Positions 53,788 through 64,000 of a stretch of DNA of 64,000 nucleotides are shown here, in pieces. The translations under genes were made by a program, and so were the position numbers. This stretch comes from Tillus elongatus (Eukaryota; Arthropoda; Insecta; Coleoptera; Cleridae), in the NCBI GenBank assembly GCA_964006375.1, contig OZ023267.1, positions 28,518,739-28,582,738 of the forward strand, in the 5' to 3' direction. Numbering within the stretch: the first letter of the stretch is position 1; the number at the start of each line of letters is the position of its first letter. The notes under the pieces are model-generated. The model saw nothing but the letters and a program-made list of their open reading frames with translations, was not told where the DNA came from and made no database searches.

Positions 53788-53900
53788 CATGTAGCTGACG
53801 CGACTGTGTGTCATTCTTAATTGACTTGAGACTTTCTTTATCTATATGATGAGCAATACATGATTCGTCAATAATGCCATATCTCAGTTGCGGTAATTGT
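53515..53900 (-). repeat. PLE-A copy 3 left inverted arm
   Basis: Reverse complement of about 56690-57015, including the end of the GIY-YIG frame (RYGIIDESCIAHHIDKESLK on the minus strand). A (TA)n tract sits where the right arm has GTATGTATA. Confidence 0.85.
53719..53785. repeat. (TA)n microsatellite
   Basis: Present in the left arm only; unexpanded in the right arm (about 56812-56820). Confidence 0.97.
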
Positions 53901-54185
53901 TCTTTAAATTAGTTTCAATAAAATTTAGAAACGCAATATCTGTATTCAAAACGTAGGATGTTAGAAAGGAAGTATATAGTTTATGTAAAAAGTTAAGTGG
54001 TGCAATTTTAAGAGGAACATGTTAGTAGTCATTACCGCGATGTTATTGAAAAAGATCAATATTTATAACAATAAATTAAATACGGCTTGTAAAGTATGAA
54101 ATAAAAAATGAAAAACCATCTCCTTAGAAAGTTGACTACGTAGGACACCTTTCTTCGTAGACGTTTAATAAAAATGAGATCGTCC

Positions 54186-55065
54186 TTTTAAATTAAAATT
54201 TGGTTTGCAATCGCAAAAGGACGATCTATTAGGTATGATTGCAAGTATTGAAACACCTAATGAAACAGTTACTTGGGTCTTCAAAAACTTTATTAGACAA
54301 GCATGTAAAGATAAATTAAGTAAAAATATAAATGAAAATAAGTCCATTAATACCAAAAACGACGTTAATCTAATAAATACAGTTGAACGACTGCAAAAGA
54401 AAGAATGTTGTTATGTTAAAGCAGCCAAAGGTAATAAGGTCGTGACTTTAGACAAAAGCGATTATAAAGATCGAGTATATAACGCAATAAAATCAGGACC
54501 GTATAAAAAACTAACTAACTAATTTCCGAAGTTACAAACAATTTAAAGAGATGTTATTACAAAATATTCTGGAAAAAAGTTACAAGTTTAAAATCCTAAA
54601 GTTCCTAAAATATATGGTCTCCCGAAAATCCATAAACCCAGAAAATCGGTGAGACCTATTGTTTCAGCTATAGGTTCCCCGACATACAATATAAGGAAAT
54701 GGATAACAAACGAATTTAAAAGCTTGCTTATTAAACAAAAACGTTTTTCAGTTTCAAATTCACTTGAATTTATTAATAAAGTCAAAAGTTGGCTGAAGGT
54801 GGGTTTTAATATCGCTTGATGTGTCCTCGTTGTTTCCTAGGGTTTCCATAAAATAAACGCTAATGTATTTAGACCATTTGTCAACAATGAACAACATAGA
54901 GGAAGAGGTCTGCAGAGAATATATAAATTTAACAAATCTTTGCATGAATCAGAATATTTTTCAATTTAATAATGAATTTGTTGAAGAAATCCATGGCACA
55001 GCAATGGGCAATCTCCTTTCCCCATTCATTGCAGACATTTTCATGAGTAGATTTCAAACAGACCT
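54186..55065 (+). pseudogene. Penelope-like reverse transcriptase, N-terminal part
   Basis: Frame includes ETPNETVTWVFKNFIRQACK, the finger motif VKAAKGNKVVTLDKSDYKD (about 54415), VPKIYGLPKIHKPRKSVRPI (about 54600-54660) and IHGTAMGNLLSPFIADIFM (about 54990-55045). A stop near 54520, a frame shift near 54820 and the RTE insertion break it. The upstream end is close to the usual start of the element's frame. It continues at 56141. Confidence 0.85.
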
Positions 55066-56140
55066 TCTTCTTCGAGTGCTTTCTCCTATCGAAGATCGGC
55101 AACAATTTTGGCGAATTCTTCTCTGTCTTGGGCCCTTTTAAGCAAATTGTTTGAACCCAAGCCTGTCCAATCTCGTATGTTCTTAAGCCAGGAGCACTGC
55201 CTGCGTCCCAGTCCATGACTACCTTCGATCTTACCCTCTATCATAAGTTGTAGAAATTCATATCTATTGTGTCTCATTACATGACGGATATATGCAGTTT
55301 TTCGCTTTTTTATGATTTCGATGAGGTCTCGTTGTCTGCCCATACGATGCAAAACCTTCAAATTTGTGGTGTGAGCAGTCCAAGGAACTCGCAGCATTCG
55401 TCGATACACCCACATTTCGAATGCCTCGAGTCTGTTTAGACTGCCAGCCTTTAGCGTCCACGCCTCAACTCCATACAGAAGCGTGGAATATATGTAGCAC
55501 TTCACAAAATTGTATCTAATTTGTATATCAAGTGACCTCTTGCTTAACAGGCTTCGCATTTTTAATAAATTTGCCCTAGCCATTTCAATCCGAGCTCTGA
55601 TTGCCAACTGCCCAAGTATTTAAACTTAGAGACCTTGGTTATCTGTGTCCTGCATACGTTTATATGTATTGGTTGATTTGGATTCCGGTTTACCGCCAAT
55701 ATCTTTGTTTCTGTGGTCTTGATTTTTAATAGTAATAGTAAGTATCCGCTGCAAGTCCTCAGGACTATCTGAGATTATAACTGTGTCGTCGGCATATCGT
55801 AGATTATTGATCAAGGTTCCGTTCACTTTTATGCCATCTTCTGCACCTTCAAGTGCGTTTTGGAATACGATTTTGGAGTACATGTTAAAAAACATAGGGC
55901 TCAGTACAGAGTCTTGTCTGACTCCATGTTTAATTGGTACAGTTTTTGTTTGGGTGTTTTCAATCTGCACTGTCGCCACCTAGCGTTCTTAGAGGTACTG
56001 AATGATTTTTAGATTTTGGGAGTCTAAAACCTTTACTTTCTAGTATGTTCAGCAGCCTGCTATGTTTGACACAATCAAATGCTTTAGCATAATCTATGAA
56101 ACACAGGTATACTTCCTTTCGCTCATCTCGACACAGACCT
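55066..56140 (-). mobile_element. RTE-type LINE, 5'-truncated, inserted into PLE-A copy 3
   Basis: Flanked by an 8-bp target duplication ACAGACCT (55058-55065 and 56133-56140). On the minus strand it ends with CTCGAAGAAGA, the short repeat-like tail seen in this clade. Confidence 0.85.
55086..56130 (-). pseudogene. RTE reverse transcriptase, C-terminal half
   Basis: Minus strand: motif A as CFIDYAKAFDCVKHSRLL (about 56115), HGVRQDSVLSPMFFNMYSK (motif B), then an intact catalytic box NLRYADDTVIISDSPEDLQR (about 55800). After a frame change comes the C-terminal connection NFVKCYIYSTLLYGVEAWTL, EMWVYRRMLRVPWTAHTTN and RRQCSWLKNIRDWTGL. Frameshifts lie at about 55960 and 55620. Endonuclease and RT start are missing by 5' truncation. 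Confidence 0.87.
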
Positions 56141-56790
56141 AGCAAACGAAAATGACTCTTTTCCTAGAGTATGCTTTCGTAGACGACGTTTTTGCAGTAT
56201 TTAATACAAATGTATGCAAAGCAGATGATTTTATTGCCAAATTATACAGTAAATTTGACTCCATTAAATTCACGCATGAACTGGAACTTAATAACAAATT
56301 ATCTTTTCTTGATGCATTAGTGATTAAAAATAGAGACACTTTAGAATGCTTAGTGGAAAAACTAGCCAATCAACATAAAAAAAATATTAGGGGAATCTAC
56401 GGCTTTCAGAAAAGAGAATCAGGACAAAACCGTTGTCCGTTTACCATTTGAACCGCAAATTAAGAGAATTTTTAACATCATTTTTATGAAAACCAATTTG
56501 CAGCTAACAGTTTCTACAAAAAAATACATTAAAAAATGTGCTGGGTAATCCAAAGGATAAAAATAAAACCACAGAAAGGTCAGAAATGCATTCAATAGGT
56601 TGTATGGATTGTGAACTTAAATATGTTGGGCAAGCTAAAAGAACTATTGAAACTAGATCTAAAGAACATTTAGCGCAACTGAGATATAGCACTATTGACG
56701 AATCATGTATTGTTCAAAATATTGGGGGCAATAATCATCATGTAGATATACAGAAAATCTCAAGTTAATAAAAAATGTCAGGCAGTCGCG
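56141..56790 (+). pseudogene. Penelope-like RT C-terminal part and GIY-YIG, PLE-A copy 3
   Basis: Resumes exactly after the 8-bp duplication: LANENDSFPRV aligns with LKNKNGYLPRV of copy 1. Next is FVDDVFAVFNTNVC, where a small deletion has removed the residue before VDD, then NNKLSFLDALVIKN. A deletion follows (after RDTLEC). The endonuclease region has KYVGQAKRTIETRSKEHLAQ. The GIY itself is altered to a decayed HSIGCMDCEL. Confidence 0.8.
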
Positions 56791-57105
56791 TCAGCTAGAT
56801 GCTTACGAAAGTATGTATATCCTTGGAAATTTGAACAAAATGTTTCGGTGAATAGAGTAGATCCGGTTCTATGTAATCTATTGTTCGAACTGTTATCTCA
56901 ATAACGAGCGTGTCTTAATTTGAAGGTATATTTGATGACGACGCACAGTATTACAAAGCCAGTTTTATTGATAAAGATTTAAGGCTCGACAGTGGGGGTC
57001 TATCTGTATAGCTTCCTGGGGTTCGCTGTTCGCAACTCCTTGGCAACTAACATGTATATAGTAGTTGTAGTCTTTATTCGCTTAGTTTATTCATCCCTTT
57101 TATGA

Positions 57106-57142
57106 CCCTAGCTTTTTTAGCGAAACGATCGTCAGGTCTAAA
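57106..57142 (+). ncRNA. Hammerhead remnant in PLE-A copy 3 right arm
   Basis: CGAAACGATCGTCAGGTC keeps GAA and stem III, but the CUGA core and stem II have collapsed to CTTTTTTAG. Non-functional. Confidence 0.4.
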
Positions 57143-57230
57143 AACTGTATTGTGATGGATTGGGTTCTCCAAATTGTACTTATCAGTACTCATCACAGGT
57201 TCCAATCTTCACTCATCGAGCAACCAATAT

Positions 57231-57640
57231 TAATAATATAGTATAGTTGCTGTTAATTTTTATATTCTTGTTGTGACGTTGGCCACAAATGGTGGAAGCG
57301 CGGAAGACAATTTCAAATACCTACTTCAACACCTACTTAAAACAGAATCTTCTTATTTTACTTTTTCTTGTTTCCACCTCCTCATCCTCATCATCTTTTC
57401 TTCTTATTCTTCTTCTTATTATTATTATTATTATTACACCTTTCTTCGTATTCTGCTTCTTCTTCTTTTGGAATGCGGAAATAGGGTTTTTATTTTTGGT
57501 TGTTGCCTTAATTTGGTGAAAACGATCCATATTAAATACAGAAGTATATATTTTATTGTGGCGTCCCAAATGCTTGTATTTGTATGCCAGCTGCGACTGG
57601 CCTTAACGTAAAAGATGAAACCTAGTCCGGAAAATTAACA
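57231..57640. other. Unassigned with (TTA)n
   Basis: A pyrimidine-rich tract with (TTA)n at about 57416-57436; no gene. Confidence 0.4.
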
Positions 57641-57919
57641 CGCATTTGCGGTTCTGGGTAAAGGGTCCCTACGACTGTGTTTATTGAGTTTTTTTAATTT
57701 TTTTTCATCAAAGCTTCGTAGGGTTGCATAAAATTTGACATTATGCAACACAAAGCGATAAGATACTTTTCTTGTATAGTTTATGAGAATTATATAATCT
57801 GTAAGAAACTAGACAAAGTTTTCTGTATTTTGGTTTGTAGACATACCGAATGAGCTTATATTCTTAGGAGTGGTGGCTTACAGGTATCACATAAACAGAA
57901 CAAAGATGGAACAAAAATC

Positions 57920-58170
57920 AGTGAAAAAGAGAAAATGGTGTAAAAGGTAGTTGTTGGACAGAAACAAATACTCGCTTTTATGTTGCTGTTAAAAGAACTT
58001 GAACATGAAGAGCCTCTTGATTTCAAAAATTACTTAAGAATAGATTCTGATGCCTATGCGTCTTTGTTGGCTTTAATTTGTAATAAGATTACAAAACAAG
58101 ATATAATTATGAGGTACGCAATATCTGCTGAGGAAGGATTGGTCGCCTTTGGCAACAAGATGTTCCTATG
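57920..58170 (+). pseudogene. Harbinger (PIF) nuclease N-terminal fragment
   Basis: RKWCKRWLLDRNKYS-like start, then LLKELEHEEPLDFKNYLRID and a segment ending IMRYAISAEEGLVAFGNKMF. This is the usual N-terminal part of PIF/Harbinger nucleases, but the catalytic DDE domain is absent. One frame change near 57950. Confidence 0.6.
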
Positions 58171-58224
58171 AACATCTTAAATTTAGAACAAGTATTTAAC
58201 CTCAAGCGCTAAGTGAAATTACAC

Positions 58225-58405
58225 CTTAGTTCTTATATTGTTTTTTTTCCATTATTTCTTTCGTCCCTTCTGACAACAATTCCTTAAATTTGCTAAATAA
58301 AATATCATAACTGTCATTTATCTTTATTTTATTTGCGTAATCTTTCGATTTCACCTGTTCTCTATACATTTCAATAAACTCCTCGCAGGATGTCTTTTTT
58401 AAAAA
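58225..58405 (-). pseudogene. MADF/Myb-like Harbinger accessory protein fragment
   Basis: Minus strand: CEEFIEMYREQVKSKDYANK, then LFSKFKELLSEGTKEIMEKK. Resembles the DNA-binding partner protein encoded by Harbinger elements. Short, and assigned partly from its neighbour. Confidence 0.4.
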
Positions 58406-58779
58406 TATACATGATTAATAAAATAAAAAGAATAACTGGCTAACAATAAAATAACAATACACCCTACAATGGAAAAATCGTAACTGCGCAGTCGCGATAA
58501 CACTACACCACACGTTCCAACTTGCGATCAAACACGACCGCTGATACGATAATTTATGGAAGCTCCGTACTGCGAGCGATTCGGCTACTGCGTACTGCGA
58601 GGCATCAAATTTTCCTACACACGCTACTGCTTATCGTTACTGCAGCAGTTCTGGCCGATGTTGTACTGCATGCAGTACGATAAGTTACTACGTGTGTAGG
58701 GCCTTTAAAACTATGTAACTACCTGGTATTAAATATATCAATTTTCTCTGAAAAGTGTCAACATAATGTTCAAACTTAC

Positions 58780-58973
58780 CACAATGAGTTTCGTCAGAGA
58801 AGTCACCACAGTCGTCATCACCATCGCAAAGAAAATCTTTGGCAATGCATTTTCCTGATGTTGGACAACGTACATGATCCGGGGATTCGTCACATTTTTT
58901 AGCACTTAGGCCAATCACTTCTCCACATTCTAACTCATCTTCATCGCCCTCGCAATCCACTTGACCATCGCAT
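58780..58973 (-). CDS. LDL-receptor class A repeat exon (first of three)
   Basis: A 194-bp internal exon. It encodes the second half of one LDLa module (CDGQVDCEGDEDELEC), a linker (GEVIGLSAKK), and a complete second module: C-DESPDHVR-C-PTSGK-C, FLCDGDDDC, then DFSDETHC. Calcium-binding acidic signatures are intact in both. The acceptor TTTGCAAG enters in phase 2, so an upstream exon must supply the first half of module one; it is not visible in 58974-64000. The donor G|GTAAGT exits in phase 1, matching 39867-39996. Direct splicing to that exon gives the linker Gly-Pro-Ser-Lys. Identity beyond an LDLa-repeat protein (LDLR/LRP/perlecan type) is not settled. Confidence 0.87.
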
Positions 58974-59109
58974 CTTGCAAAGAAACATATACAATAAATG
59001 ACTGACTTAAAAAAAGTTTTCAGATTTGTTTGACATAAATATAAATGTTTCTATGAACTTGTGTTAACAGGTGTATCACAGATTTTTTTTTAGAATTTTT
59101 AAGTCTTCC

Positions 59110-59640
<531 letters not shown>

Positions 59641-59642
59641 TA

Positions 59643-59643
<1 letters not shown>

Positions 59644-59716
<73 letters not shown>
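59644..59716. repeat. (TA)n microsatellite
   Basis: Directly after the truncated family E copy. Confidence 0.97.
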
Positions 59717-59720
<4 letters not shown>

Positions 59721-60203
59721 AAATAGTATGAAAAATTATTTTTGCGTTTTTGAAGAAATCATGTTTGGAAGATTTTTTGTGAAGAGTTGGTAATAATAAA
59801 TGTATAAGTCATTGTAAAAAAAATTATTTCACATTTTTGTGAAAAATAATTGGTTAGCAAATTTTTGTAACAAAACATAATTCTCGTGTAACATTACTTT
59901 AAACAATTTTTGCAAAGGAGATGGCAATTTTCGTTAAAGAAGTTGTTTGCAAGTTTTTATGCAAACCTTTTTTTTTTTGTTATTGTTAAAAGGCTTTTTG
60001 TCGATAATTATATTTTAGCAGGTGTGTAAATAGCTTGAAGAGCTTCGTTGCCCAGGAAATTTAAACCAGTTTTTTGTTAACATTTTTAGTTTATTTTGGA
60101 AAACTGTTGTACTTTTTCAAACAATAAAGTTATTTTGATGAAATAATGTACACTGCTTCTACTATATGTAGCTACATAAGACCAGGTGCATTCCGAGCAT
60201 AAT

Positions 60204-60250
60204 CGGAAACGCGTACCGGTTTTGCTCTCATGAGAGCTCATCAGTGCACT
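60204..60250 (-). ncRNA. Hammerhead motif, likely inactive
   Basis: Minus strand: core CUGAUGA (60238-60244), stem II GCUCU-CAUG-AGAGC, then AAA instead of GAA (G12 to A), stem III ACC/GGU, A17; stem I is weak. Confidence 0.5.
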
Positions 60251-60438
60251 ATACCAAATTACAGCCAGAATACACCTAAATGCAAATTCGGCTTAAGGTA
60301 GCCATCCTTGTAGAACATAGTGAGATGAACGACAGTGTCGCCATCGGTGGCCTAGGCAGGTAGTTCGTCGTCACGGCAGCTCTAATAAACACTACGTTTT
60401 CTAAGTATTTCCAGTTATAGTCGGAATGCGCCTGGCCT

Positions 60439-60453
60439 TATATATATATATAT

Positions 60454-60532
<79 letters not shown>
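60439..60532. repeat. (TA)n microsatellite
   Basis: Between the two halves of copy D; one TAGA interruption. Confidence 0.97.
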
Positions 60533-60536
<4 letters not shown>

Positions 60537-60706
60537 TAGCGATTTTTTAAATCAGTAGTTAATTGTACACAGTCTTTGTTTATAGAACACGTAGTGTTTA
60601 TTGGAACTGTCCTGACAACGTATCACATGGCTACGCCACAGATGGCGGGACTCTCGTACATCTCACTATGTTCTACTATATGTAGGTTATACCAAATTCC
60701 GCGCCT

Positions 60707-60713
<7 letters not shown>

Positions 60714-60793
<80 letters not shown>
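60714..60793. repeat. (TA)n microsatellite
   Basis: Inside the host MITE, 28 bp beyond the 15-bp repeat. Confidence 0.97.
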
Positions 60794-60796
<3 letters not shown>

Positions 60797-61631
60797 CCAT
60801 TAAAAACATTTTTATGAAAACTCACTACTATAACGCGCTTCCTACGTCCAGAGTTTATATTTATTTGCAATTAAGAAATACTTTACAAAATACATAATGG
60901 CTCACTTTTGTAACAAAATCTCCAATAGTATGAATAAACAAAGAAGTTTTTGAGGGATTTTCATCATTTTTATAAGACAGCACTATAAAAAATATTTGCC
61001 ACTATATAGGGTAATTCAACAAAGCATAACTAGATTTTTATAATGGGACACCTGTTAACATGGAGGTCATCAGTCTGCACATATTCATCTTAATATTTTA
61101 TAACCAAACTAAAAATTAGGCTTTTGTAATACAGTCGTGCTCATATTGTTCAACTTGATACTTATACCACTGTAAAAGTGTCTTTTTAAATTAAGACGGA
61201 GTCTGGCTTCTGTAAATAAACTGCAAAGAAATTGTCTGTTTGGCGACATGGGTAGATAATTGTTAGAATGTTGATCTGCAATCAGTTTTACTTAAGATGA
61301 TTTTTTTTATTTTAGAGAAAGAAAATTATATCTCGACTACTAAGGCCATTGACATATATAAATTATATAGAAAAACATTTTAGGTACAATGTAGGTGCAT
61401 AATAATATATGTGTTCGTGAACCAGTAAATTATACAATACAACGGTTACAGTTGTGTTTATATAGTTCGCTAGATTTTAAGAAATGTATTATTATTTTCT
61501 GGTGCTGCTGTGGCTAGTGTTACCATGGATAGGTTTTCGCCTAAAAACAACCTTCTTTGGAGTATGTGTTTAGTGCCCTCTGTGACAATATGACTTGCTG
61601 AAAGGCTCACATTGCAGATATTACAAATGTA

Positions 61632-61634
<3 letters not shown>

Positions 61635-61702
<68 letters not shown>
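61635..61702. repeat. (TA)n microsatellite
   Basis: In unassigned sequence, flanked by ATGCATAT and ATGTATGG. Confidence 0.97.
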
Positions 61703-61707
<5 letters not shown>

Positions 61708-61868
61708 GCCTTCGATCCATTCTTTTCTGGATTAACTTTCATTATCCTTGTATGGCTGCTTGAATGGAAAGTTATCAGAATTTACGACAGGCGGGTAATA
61801 CTTGGTATCGAATAATCTTTTGTAAATAGTTATTGTACACCGATACGAGATCCGGTTGGTAATATAGG

Positions 61869-61869
<1 letters not shown>

Positions 61870-61928
<59 letters not shown>
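61870..61928. repeat. (TA)n microsatellite
   Basis: In unassigned sequence. Confidence 0.97.
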
Positions 61929-61932
<4 letters not shown>

Positions 61933-62940
61933 AGTAGCAGAAGTATTACTTGCCTGTTAATTTTAGTAGCTTCGGCGACACATATAGGTGGCTTGCCTAT
62001 ATGTTTACGAAGACCTTTTATAGCACATCTGGATGTCCCGGACGGAACTAGCAACGTTAATATATTTTTGTTTTGCAGGCTATACGTGCAGTAGTTCTTA
62101 AACACTTGTCAGGTGTTTGTTACGATTTTGAGGCGTACCGACGGTCTCAGTACGTCGATGATGGTTCCGTTGGACCACTACTGCTGGTTAGTTGAGAGTT
62201 ATTAGTGTTAGAAGCGACCGAGAATTCTGCTGGAGCTATATGAGCCATGCCATTTTATATAGTTTCTGTTAGTATGTTTGATCTGCAGTGGCGATATTTA
62301 TCTCTGCGCAGAGGATTCACTTTTACGGTAAAACTGTAAGGTGTCGTGAGTTACTGCTCTCCTTGTAGTTTTTTTAATAATGTCCCGTTTTAATTAACAA
62401 CATAAATAAATAATGTAATGTTGGTTATTTTTATATTTTGTTTCGAAGTTTATTTGGTTGTTGTTATTTCTATTAAATTATGATTTTCTCTTAATCGTTT
62501 TAATTTTAAAGGTTTATGAACAAGGATATTATTAAGGTAAAATTGGCTCGTAGCAAGTTATTTTCAGAATAAAATCAGTGAAATATGGGTACATAATATT
62601 TTACTGTAAAATTACCAGTAAATCAAGAACTTTATCAACTTTAAGCCAGACATAATTTCTATTACGTTACTATCATCTTATGAGAGTTTCCTAAATATAC
62701 GATTATTTTTGACAATACTAGACTATTTTTTATCAAATGTTCTACAAATTTTACTTTTTTTTTCTATGTATGTAGCATTGGGCCCAAGTGTATGTAAAAC
62801 TCTACCATTATAGCGCTATGTTTTTATTTTACTATACGTAATGACCACAGATAATAATTATCAAATACTGTGCGTAGAATGATAGCAGCTAGCAATAGTG
62901 TCACCACTGCCAACGCCCTTTCTTGCTTAAAATCATGACC

Positions 62941-63920
62941 TACTTACAATAAATGACTGCAGTTCTTAGACGTGCATTAGTTAAGTCGTCAATTACAGGA
63001 AACTTACTGAAAATGGGTATAGAGAACCTTAGCAAAAATTGATGAAGAATTAGATGCTGGTTTCAAACGCGTGAAGTATACAGGCCATTCTATTTGAAAG
63101 CAGTGACTTTTGGAAGTTTGAAATTTATTAATATTGCCACATCCAGTTCCGTAACTTGTTGCCCAGCTGGGTGTCAGAGCAATTTATCACAAGCGTTAAA
63201 CAATAACGTATTGACGCTTGCGAAGAACTTTTGTGTCGATAAGAACAAAAGAATATGCGCTTTTGTCAAGGATTGGAATTGAGGATGAGTCCTGGCTGTA
63301 CTGTCATCGGCCTGAAACCAAAAGAGCAAGCAAAAAATATTGTCACACCTCTTCGCAGAAAACCTAAAAATCTTTGCACATAGCATTCTGCAGGAAATGT
63401 TATTGACCCTTTTGCAATAAAAAAGTGATAATTTTGGGGGACTATCAGAACCAAGAGGTGAGGATCTCTCAGTAATTTTTTTGCAACACGACAATGTAAG
63501 CCACAACTGCATGTGCAACGGCGGCCACTATCCAAAGCTTTGAAGCTTGAGTATAACATTTTCCTAATTCCCCTAACTCGCCGCAGGTGTTTGGTCCATT
63601 TAAAGGGGCAGTAAATAGAAGGAAATTGTAGAGTAATGAAGTAATTTAGGTATGACATACAACCAAAGCAAATATTTTATTTTGGATACTCAAGCAGTTG
63701 TTGTTGAATACCCTCGGAAGGAAACGGCAAATCACCGAATATATTTCTCAATCAAGTTCCTTCGAAAAACAGCGACACTCGAGATGAGTTAGAGTATTTT
63801 TTAAATCAGACACTTAAAAAACGGTAGAGAAGATGCGTAAAACGTAATGCGGATTACGTAGAAAAATTACATTCTTGTTTTTGACATTGCTTTAATAAAC
63901 TTGGTTCAAAAACGTTTTGA
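62941..63920 (+). pseudogene. mariner transposase relic, strongly decayed
   Basis: Classic mariner signature near 63280: IEDESWLYCHRPETKRASKK, where GDESWxYxYDPETK is usual, so the first catalytic Asp is recognisable. A decayed second-motif region (FLQHDNVSHN) lies near 63480. The C-terminal tail resembles the usual end (YVEKLHSCF near 63860). Stops and frame changes every 50-100 bp. Distinct from the DUF4817-type elements at 14, 45 and 49 kb. Terminal repeats not found. Confidence 0.65.
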
Positions 63921-64000
63921 ATGTTTTTATTTAAATCTGCGTTGTAGTGTTACAAAAATATTATTAACCCGCATATATAAAGTTTTTCATCTAAAATTTG

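Larger units (their letters stand above)
53515..57230 (+). mobile_element. Penelope-like element PLE-A copy 3, interrupted by an RTE
   Basis: Left inverted arm 53515-53900, body 54186-55065, RTE insertion 55066-56140, body resumed 56141-56790, right arm to about 57230. The longest PLE-A copy here and the only one with the N-terminal half of the polyprotein. Confidence 0.85.
57650..58710. mobile_element. Harbinger-type DNA transposon relic
   Basis: Two typical Harbinger coding remnants in opposite orientations (57920-58170 plus, 58225-58405 minus) with a GCCCTACACACGTAG-like end at about 58688-58703 (minus). A weak counterpart (AAAGGGTCCCTACG) lies near 57660. Inverted repeats are poorly matched, so boundaries are tentative. 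Confidence 0.5.
60172..60670. mobile_element. Hammerhead-bearing repeat R1, head-to-head copy D with (TA)n core
   Basis: Flanked by a 15-bp direct repeat TTCTACTATATGTAG (60157-60171 and 60671-60685). The left part (60172-60437) is minus-oriented and carries the ribozyme-like motif; the right part (60533-60670) is a plus-oriented, truncated copy. They are separated by (TA)n. The left part has imperfect inverted ends (AAGACCAGGTGCATTCC versus GGAATGCGCCTGGCCTT). Confidence 0.65.
59717..60860 (-). mobile_element. TCTGGACGC MITE, split by an inverted hammerhead element
   Basis: MITE interior at 60110-60171 (AACAATAAAGTTATTTTGAT) resumes at 60686 (GTTATACCAAATT) and ends with a decayed CTACTATAACGCGC near 60830. 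A-rich, unassigned sequence fills 59717-60050. Confidence 0.6.
60861..62940. other. Unassigned intronic sequence
   Basis: No gene, LDLa exon or known repeat recognised apart from two (TA)n tracts. Confidence 0.45.

Noticed and set aside
54205..57230. Retroviral or LTR-retrotransposon origin for the RT at 54-57 kb
   Set aside because: The GIY-YIG endonuclease, the motif order and the inverted arms identify a Penelope-like element. No protease, integrase or envelope is present.
63266..63658. 130-codon minus-strand frame near the right edge
   Set aside because: The plus strand carries recognisable mariner motifs over the same bases.

Overview
The window looks like the inside of a large, repeat-rich insect (or other arthropod) gene. 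It is AT-rich and intron-like. It holds three minus-strand exons encoding LDL-receptor class A (LDLa) cysteine repeats, at 58780-58973, 39867-39996 and 4976-5082. Their splice phases fit in that order (phase 1 into phase 1, then phase 2 into phase 2), so I read them as consecutive exons of one LDLa-repeat gene. The introns between them are about 18.8 kb and 34.8 kb. Nothing else looks like a host protein gene. The mobile-element repertoire supports an insect: DUF4817-type mariner relatives, piggyBac, Harbinger, RTE/I/Jockey-like LINEs, GIY-YIG Penelope-like elements, and tRNA- and 5S-derived repeats. I cannot name the species.

Layout. 0-2.2 kb: Penelope-like element (PLE-A copy 1) with inverted terminal arms. 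3.0-4.6 kb: RTE endonuclease remnant. 5 kb: LDLa exon. 7.2-8.5 kb: a second PLE family. 8.8-11.7 kb: complete piggyBac copy with TTAA duplications and a dead transposase. 11.9-12.7 kb: a (TA)n-cored dispersed repeat (family E). 13.6-15.5 kb: mariner-like element with about 350-bp inverted repeats. 17.2-18.0 kb: head-to-head inverted repeat with a 70-bp tandem array. 18.2-20.7 kb: LINE carrying only ORF1. 20.9-34.8 kb: dense mosaic of family E and an inverted-repeat MITE, including two large inverted duplications. 35.6-39.8 kb: one LINE split by another, with a 10-bp target duplication. 39.9 kb: LDLa exon. 40.4-42.0 kb: PLE with inverted arms. 42-43.7 kb: SINE and LINE end. 44.2-45.0 kb: 302-bp tandem repeat carrying hammerhead motifs. 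45-50.5 kb: mariner relatives. 51.1 kb: 5S-rRNA-like sequence. 52.1 kb: canonical-looking hammerhead core. 53.5-57.2 kb: PLE-A copy 3 split by an RTE with an 8-bp target duplication. 57.7-58.7 kb: Harbinger relic. 58.8 kb: LDLa exon. 59-64 kb: family E, an inverted hammerhead element with a 15-bp flanking repeat, and a mariner relic.

Two patterns stand out. First, at least thirteen sites in several unrelated-looking repeat families fold, by eye, as type I hammerhead self-cleaving ribozymes, often at the ends of head-to-head inverted arms. One pair is in tandem exactly 302 bp apart, as in retrozymes. Second, more than 25 (TA)n tracts (about 2.6 kb in total) lie mostly inside or at the edges of mobile elements, and in family E the tract is part of the element. 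All calls come from reading the sequence; no database search was run.
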